Assembly: GCA_002633005.1 (NCBI GenBank)
Contig: NMRA01000055.1
Location: 918,954-982,953 of the forward strand
Reading direction: 5' to 3'
Origin: Phoronis australis
Taxonomy: Eukaryota > Phoronida > Phoronidae
Length of the DNA: 64,000 bases
The notes beneath the pieces were generated by a model. It was not told the origin of the DNA. It saw only the letters and a list, made by a program, of their open reading frames with translations, and ran no database searches. Positions within the stretch are counted from its first letter, which is position 1, and every line of letters starts with the position of its first letter. This document shows, piece after piece, positions 39,901 to 48,900 of the stretch. The position numbers were made by a program, and so were the translations under genes.

Positions 39901-42900
39901 TCTAATTCAAACTTGGTTGCAGATAGAAGGCTACATATAACTTGTTGCCACTCTAACTGAACTGACTTCCCTTCAGACGCTTATTCCCAGCTTATTCCCA
40001 TAGTCACAATAACCAAATGAGAAATTCGAAAAACTATAGCTATTTGAAATAACAAGTTATATTGTGTTCAGCTTCTTAGGCGTTAGTCAACAAAATAGAT
40101 CTCCATATAAAAGAGACACAGGGAACTTTCTCTACAGAACCAGAGGCTGTACAGTTTGACACAAGGCAACAACATTTTTTGCCCATGTTCCCAACAATGA
40201 AAGTGTGAGTCGGTTAAAACACAGACAATGAACATTATGAGATAGAGTAAGGTACAAAGCCTCCCATATCACAGTCATAACAAATACAGCTTTTCTCTTT
40301 TGGTACGTAATTTTTTGAAAAGTTTCTTAATACGGAAATAAGTGAGTAAACTGATTGACTTTGTGGTACAAACCTCATTCATAACACCCATTGTCTTCAA
40401 CTTCGCTGCCTCACTGCACAGATCTGAGAGAAGATTTCGTCCAATCAAGGACTCCGGTGGACATGCAGCGTCGTCGTCCTCTGCAACAACAGAAAACATC
40501 ATCCGAACTGACAAACCGACGACAATTCAACGATTAAGTGAGCTAGCTTAATACCATGTAGACCTGATCAAAAAACATTCGACATAACGTCCATAATTTG
40601 CATTGAGGTAATCAGCTCCTGAAGCTCAGAATAATGACAATTATTTCTGTGTGAAATAAAACACCATACCATTGCTCGCATTTTCACTAAAGGTGAAGAA
40701 ATTTTGGTACTCCAAAAACGTCATTTTGAGACAGGTTCTTTTGCTTACACCAACTCACGTGTGTTCTCTTACTCATTCAATCACAACCCTGACTACAACT
40801 GACAATATATTGCTAGTAATGACAAACCTAGATCTATATTAGTTAAGTCAACTTCTTCAGCCTGGTCCAGAATGGTATCTATGTAGCTGTTGAAGCGCTT
40901 GAATGTCGCCGTTTCCATCAGCTCATCAGTCGACAAGTTTGTATCGATAACGGGTCTTCGTATTTTTTCCTTCTTTTTCTTCTTTGGCACTGTAAACAGT
41001 GAAACGAGGCGTAAGGTACGACCAGTCACACATATAATGTATATGTGCCCATTTAGGCCCGCGTAGAGTTGTATTTGAAGCTACGCCTATATTCGAAGTA
41101 AGGCCTGTATGCAAAAATTTTAGTAAAACCAAGGTCTGGGCTTGATTTGGTGACCTGAAGGACACCAATGCGGTTTCAGGTTTTGTTTGATGACCTGGTA
41201 AAATCCCAGGTCGCCATGTCACATTCGAGGATGCAATCAAAATACTACAGAAAGTTGGAAAGATTCCGCAATAACTGAAAGGATTTGACTGTGTTCGTTT
41301 GCTCCGGGACGTGGGTTTAAGCTCGAGATATTGGTCCGAAAAGAGAGAAATTGGTTGTCAATGAGGACGCAGGACGCTCCTAATTTTCCATTCGAGCAAA
41401 AAAGTTCCCATATGGCAACCTGGGAATTTGACTAGATCGTACTAGGAAAGTTGTGGTTAAGATAGGCATACAGCTCTGAATGTGCAAGATAAAGATGTTT
41501 AACTGTTTTCACTTCAAAAAGGAAAATGACTGAAAACTCATAAAGGACAGCCATTTAAGACATGATCACCTGAGTGTACAAGAGACACTCACCTACATGT
41601 GAAGCCTTGGCACATGTGCCCTGTACGAGACACATAAACAAAAATTATCTTCCAAAAAAACACATTACGCATGTCAAGCATATATGTACGGGTCTAAATA
41701 CGCGCTTATGACAATGGCCACATCAAGACACACCGTTAGAGGGCGACTCCGGTCTGTACTCTGTCAGAGTTTCCGTCATCGTAAACTCTCTGGTAGGGGG
41801 CGCTTCATCCTCATCATCGTCCTCATTGTAGTTGACTTGCCGGCTCCGCCTCCTCTTGACGCGCTCTGTCAGCGACGCCGCAAACTCGCCGTAAGCGTTA
41901 AATTCTGCACTGGGATCCCACTCGCTGTCTTCACGATGTCTTTTTGTACCTGAGAGAAATTTTGAGAAACAGTCAGTGTAAAATCACGTAAATGAGCAAG
42001 TGAATTTATAATTGACAGAAAAAAATAATGAGTAAGAAACAAAACCAGCGGCATATCAACAACAATGTGTTTTTGAAACTTCATATCAACAAAACTTGGT
42101 GTGATCATTGATTTTTTTGTGAATTTGGTCTTCCTACTGCTGGTTCAAAAATTAATATCTTAAAGGCAAGCGATGCAGGAAATGCATACATAATTCGAAA
42201 AATTCGATACACTGTATCCTTATACTCACACAAATGTTTCGGGAGTATCAAGCTACATTTGTCAGTGTGGTGTCCCTGATTTGGTTAGCCATTTTTTTAC
42301 AGCTGTAGACATGGTGGTTATTGAGGCATATTTTGTGTACAAAAATTAAGTACCCAAAAGTTTTCAGTTTGCGCCGACAACGTGGGAAATCAGTGAAGCT
42401 TGGTGTTATATCAGAGAATGGAGTCATGTTTAATGACAAGTGACAACTTGAAACATTATATCAAAATTTTCAAAATATCAGAGAAGTCTCAATTGTCGGA
42501 GCTTTTTTTGGTGATTTTTGAATGTGTAAGTCACATCAATTTTGCCATTGTCACATATACGAGACATAGTACTTTCAGTGATAACAATGAATTTAATTCT
42601 ACAATTACAGAAAAAAAGGAACCCAACACAAATTACTTGGCTCAACATTTTGTCACGTAATTCTCAAAATGAATTTCAGGCAAGTAGGTTTTGTCACAGA
42701 ATGTCACCATGTTACAGGGAGTCACAGAATATCACCATGTCTCAGGGAGTCACAGAATGTCACCATGTCACAGGGCGTCACAGAATGTCACCATGTCACA
42801 GGGAGTCACAGAATGTCACCATGTCACAGGGAATCCATTCTCTGTTGTATAATTGACGCAGATGTAAAGACAAACTGGTTTTCACAGCCTGCAGAATCTT

Positions 42901-45900
42901 GGAATGACATTTGTTTTTGGACAACACTGATTATCATTTTTGAAAAATTCAATGCGAGTGTTTTTGATGGCGATAGACTTCAGCTTGAGTAGTGCACCAT
43001 CTTGTTCACTAAGGTACCTACTACACTTCCTCTTATTGTTGACATCATGGACTAGAATAATGAATATTTATCTCCATACGATATCAATAATATAAGGCAG
43101 CAAACTGCCGCGTAAAGGCATCAAAGCAGAATAATACTCACCTCTTTTAGACGAGTCGTACCCACTTGCTTTAGTTGATGTTCTACCTTTCAAATCCAGT
43201 TTTGTTACTGCAAAGAAAAGATAACAAGTTTAATAGCAAGCTCAGACAGTACAACACACCCTAGAACATACTTCTGGTTAAGGTATCATAACATTACAAG
43301 TTTAATAGCAAGATCAGACAGTACAACACACCCTAGAACATACTTCTGGTTAAGGTATCATAACATTACAAGTTTAATAGCAAGATCAGACAGTACAACA
43401 CACCCTAGAACATACTTCTGGTTAAAGTATCATAATCATACAATTCTTAACACATAATTGAATTGACCATGAAATAAATTTGGCTTCCTGAACAACGTTC
43501 AAGACCTTGTATCGTTAGCAGTACAAATTGGCTTCACAAATGTAATTCCGACTATTTTGAGAACATTTGTGTACACCAGCGAAGGCAGGTACTGGTTTGT
43601 GATAGAAACTTGTCCAGAAACATGAGTCTTCCGAGTGAGGTGAATGTTTGATGAATTCAAGCAAGTAACAAAGGCTTGAATATATTCACTTCCAAACCCA
43701 GACTTTAGAAAGTATTAATAGCCCCACATCAGTTTTATAGGAAAATATCCATGACGCTACTTCACGATGTGAATCCCTCATGACAAGAGGTATGGATGAC
43801 TGTACAAAATCAATCATCAATTCTCCACCAGTGTCATTAACATTAAAAGGACATTATTGGCAAGAAAAATTGTTTTCTAAGATCAGCCCTAGCATGGATT
43901 AGAACACAAAACCTTCACTGTCCCAGTCAAAGATTTTGCTAGCGGACCTAAATCCAACTCGATAAATGGTGGAGTATTTTAAGCGCACGTAACTGGTTGA
44001 GTGACCAGCCACGATTTCAGTGAACGTTAGGCAGACAATGTCAAGAACGGGTGACTTGCAATACAATCTCAAAAACATTATGGATTTTACTGCTATGTAG
44101 CTTTAGCAAAAGCTAATAACTTCAGCAAGTCTATCCCAACCAACAATACCCAAAATGCCTTTTTCGGATGCAAATCCGATTGTTTTGCCTGAATCCACGT
44201 CCGTGTTTGTGTAAACAATATACTCACACTTCAACTGCGGTGTCATCAACTGGATTCCCTGAAATCAAAAAACAAGCTGTGTAAACACAAAAAAGCAAGG
44301 AATAAAAAAATACACCATTCACAGTAGGAGCTAAAAGTATTTAAATAAAATGACCCGGAAATCCCCGTGATGATGGCTGTGTGGAAGCTGAGCTCGGTAA
44401 TACTTAGTCTTCCCACAAGACCGAGTATGTACAGGACAGTAAATAAGGTGGCTGACCCTTTCCATAATAAAAATTTTGCCGCCCGAACAGTCATTGCTAC
44501 TAATTTTTGCTGTCAATAGACTTTGCTGTCACGACAGGAAAACGGTATTTTGTCCGATTACTTTTGTCTAAACATGGAAATTGTGGACAAGATGTCTTGT
44601 ACTGCATTTGTCTCATGTATGACAAAGACATTGTCGATTGGTCTTTGAAAACTACTGTAGCAGTGAATTCGGTGTAACCAGCGCACCAACACGTAGAGAT
44701 TTCACGGCAAAAGACTACGAAGGCATATCTTAGAAAATGATATAAACTAGACCTTGGCTCGTTACACACCTCAAAGGTATTGGACTGATCGTGGTCTGCT
44801 GGGGTGGCTGGGAGACTCTGTGGCAAGACCTGGAATAAAAACACGACACGTCTTAAATATCTGCAATAAAAACTGACCTATTGAGAAGCTCGTTATGCAA
44901 TGACTTAAGGTTATGTAGGACCTTATCGAGAAGCCTGTATTTGGCCAAATATCAACAAAGTATAGATTTTTAAAACTTAGTAAAAGAATGTTTTCTAAAA
45001 GTTGAAATCTTGTAAAGCAATGATTTGTAATCTCCCTGTACTATTGGGTCACGTGACTGTATCTTTTCTGGTAAAATTTAACAAAAAAGAAAGATGCATT
45101 CATTGCAAAACAATAGTGACAATAACACTATTAAGTTTCATTTGATACAAATGTTCAAGATGCAATCTCAAAAGCGCTCTTACAGTTGCGTAAATCATCA
45201 TTTCATTTTTTGCAACTGCTATGACGATGAACTCAGCTTCTACCCTGCCGTCATGCTGGGGGATTCTGGGTAATCTTGTCGGAATACTTTTGGCGTGTAT
45301 AGCACTACTTACACTTTCATCTAAGGGTTCAATCATCACGACAGGCTTCTTCGTTTTGCTCTTTTTCTTTCTCGTGTCTCCTGTGCTAGACCTGGCTTCC
45401 ACACCATGACTGGAAAAATAATAACAAACATTTACTTTATCGACACTTCACAGCCCAGAAAACAAGACTTGAAACGTTATTTGGAGTTTACAAGTCACTT
45501 TTGAAAAATGACTTATTCACAATGTCTCAGTAAGTTAAACAGAAAGAAGAGTTAGCCACAAGGAATATGGGAAACAGTGCTCAGCTCAGATTACATTTAA
45601 ATTTAATCAAAATTTTCAAACGTGGAAATATGCACCATAGCGCATCAAGTTTTGGTAAATTAAAAAAAATTCTCCCTTAAGGACTTATCAAGATGATAAT
45701 GCATGACCTCTTCCACACCATCAGTAGGTCACACATGTACTAGTGAAAAATCAATGCATAATCCCCGTTCATATTGTAATCTTATTATACTTGAGCTTAC
45801 TGCAAGTTTTCCAAGAAGCGAGTTTTATTTACCACAAATTTCCAACAAAACAATTTCGACAACCCGTCGCTACCAATTTTCGCCACTTTTCATGAGAGAG

Positions 45901-48900
45901 AACAATGCATATAGAAANACTGCAAGTTTTCCAAGAAGCGAGTTTTATTTACCACAAATTTCCAACAAAACAATTTTGACAACCCGTCGCTACCAATTTT
46001 CGCCACTTTTCATGAGAGAGAACAATGCATATAGAAATCCACAACAAGCGCTCTTTTCACAATCCCGCACCCGCCGATGAGAACACACAAATACGAAAAA
46101 CAAAACAAAATACCAGTACCTAGTATCTGTCGTGGCCGGTGGCATTTCGAGATGAAACGATGGCTCAATCTCGTCGAGGGAGCTCACGTGACTATCCCCG
46201 TCCTGCCGATGGTCGACAAGCTGTAGCGGGTCCTCAGAAAGGGGAGCGGCATTCGCTTGAGCAGGTGAAGAAACTGAAGGACAATGGCAAGATTATTACT
46301 TTGTGTCCAAATATCATTCCCCGTAATGAGTGACCACGCTCCAGTCAGTGCTCCACTTCGGCAAAATCAAGCACATTTCCTAACATTTCACAGGGCACAG
46401 ACAGAAATCAGTTCGTAAGGTGGAAAATACGGTACGCACATGACAGATATGGACAGAGAGAAATTTAAATACTTTTCAAATGACACATCTACCGAGACCA
46501 CCAAACACTACTCGAGACTCCAAATGTCTGTTCCATAGACCTGTCTTGGATTGAAATCTCCTGATACGGAGGTACAAAAATGCACTGTACCACAGTCCCA
46601 CTTTGGAATTAATTAACAATTCATTGCGAACACAGCACTGACTAGACAGTCTGTTCTCCGAACGCATTTTTTCAAACAAGGAAACAAGGTAATTTATGCT
46701 CCGTCAAAGCTCATTGACAGTTTTGAAGACCCCATTGTGATTAACTAAGGTCTAGCTGATGATACAGTGTACCTGTGGAAGACTTCCTTCCTTGCTGAGC
46801 TCTGTTAAGCTGGTACTGTCCTTGGCTACCACCATTCACAGCTGCAGCGGCTAAAAACAAATTGTTAAAGCGTCATTTTTTAAATGAAGATTAATAAATA
46901 ATTAAAACAAAACAATTCTTTCCACTGCAGTTCATACAGAATGAAAACATCTAAAACACTAAATCCAACTGGGCAACTTGACGACTATTTTATGATACTG
47001 AAGAAAGGGGTCTCTTTCTTTCACTTGAATAGCTAGACTCAAGAAAGCTGTTCGTCTTGCTTGTACTCCACGAAACCATGTTGAAAACATACCCGGGTAA
47101 CCCTGAGGGGAGGCGAAGTTACTGAATTGCTGCTGGAATTTGTTCTGCTGTTGGTGACCGGGGAAGGAACTATTCGGCTGGTTGACAAAGCCAGCTTGAC
47201 CATGGACGGCGGGGCTGTGGGTCTGCTGTGGGTACCTGCATGGGTGGAGAACAGTATTACATTGAACAATTGGCGGTAAACATTGGACACTCTCAATGCA
47301 GTCACGATTCCTTGATTTCTATCCGAAGTAGAATTTCTATATTTAAAGACTCTCTACATTTTGAGCGGATGTACACAAATGGAGTTGCATGACAGCTGAA
47401 CGTAAAGTATAAAATCATAGTAACAACAGAGAAGCTTTTTTAACAATTAGACAATTTCACATCTCTTATGAAAGCAACAACACTGACAACTTTCACACCG
47501 CCCACCTAAATGATGGAAACTCTACAAGACTGCATACCCGTTGTCAAGGCAACCTGTATGGCTTACCTTGCTGGACTAGTGGGCGGATAAGGCGACATAT
47601 GGCCCGCGGCATATGGCGAGTGTTGACCCCCAGGCTGATAGGGGCTCTGGCCGCTATGATACGGTGACTGTTGACCATGGTAGGGCGAGTGCTGCTGGAA
47701 GCTAGGCTGGCTGGCATATGGGGACGCCTGGCTCATGGGGAACCCCGCCGGTGGAGGCTGCTGGGGGTGATACGCTCCGTGGTTGCCATAGTGATTCATC
47801 GGTTGTCCCGGATACGGGTACTGTTGTTGCTGCTGGTGATGGTGCTGCTGCATGGCTGGATAACGTGCAAAATAGTAAAGCACAGTTAAAGGCCTGTCAC
47901 ATGCACCTTCTCAACAACTTAACAATGAGTCATGCTATAATGACATCATGACTACATCATAGCATAAGTAATGACTCTAAAAGTGCACAGTGGATTATGT
48001 CTAAGTTAAAGGAGATAGTGTAAATAGTCTACAAAATATATAACTGAGGTATTTGTATATTAGTTATTTTAAATAAAGTCAATGGACAATCTTTTGATAC
48101 AATGGCAACAAATGAAACTATAATATGTGGAAACAAAGAATTTTAACTGGATCAACACATTCAAATGAACAATGCCTGCAATCTCTTTCAAGAAGCATTC
48201 ATCGCTATGCTAGGCTCTGAGAAACAGTCATGCAAGTAGCTATCCGAGTTTTTGAAAATGGGTGACCCGTTACAGATTAACCAAAGATGCACGTAACGAT
48301 TGCACACGAAGCACAACAAATCTATTGAAGCAGAAAAAAAACCCTTCCATCACGAAAACCACCTTTTGATTTAGACCACTAACCGTTATGGAATTGGTCA
48401 CAAATTGTTCCTCAATCAAATTGGAGATGATTTCAGGGCTTCTTAAGTACTGACAGTTTGTAATTACTTGGGACCATGCTCTACAAGTTGGCTTGTCACC
48501 GTGTCATTTTACGTGCCCAGCATGGTGTCAAGGAATGGCCAACTGTCAGTCCTTTGCAAACCCAGAAATCACTCTCATCTCAATAAGGAACAAGTTAAGA
48601 CCAAATTTACAGAACAGGGATTAGAATAACCCATGACAAAAAAGAGGAAAATTTTCCAGGCGATGCATCATTCTACAAAGAAATAGGCTTATGTGATAGA
48701 AAAATTGTTTTGTGTTGTAGAATTTAACTGCAAGAAACTTTTTTTGCGTGAATAGTCAAAATGATAAAAAAAGAGATAAGAAATTCGAAACTGGAAATCA
48801 TATAAGAGGAAATTGAAACTAAAAAAAGCAAAAATTCCAAGCCCTCATAGCAGTGATAGATCAAAATCAAGTTTGCTTCTTGCAAACAATGTCTCCATCA

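Noticed and set aside
42693-42832. Regular 28-bp repeats resembling a CRISPR array
   Set aside because: Units abut with no spacers, and the locus is an intron of a eukaryotic gene.
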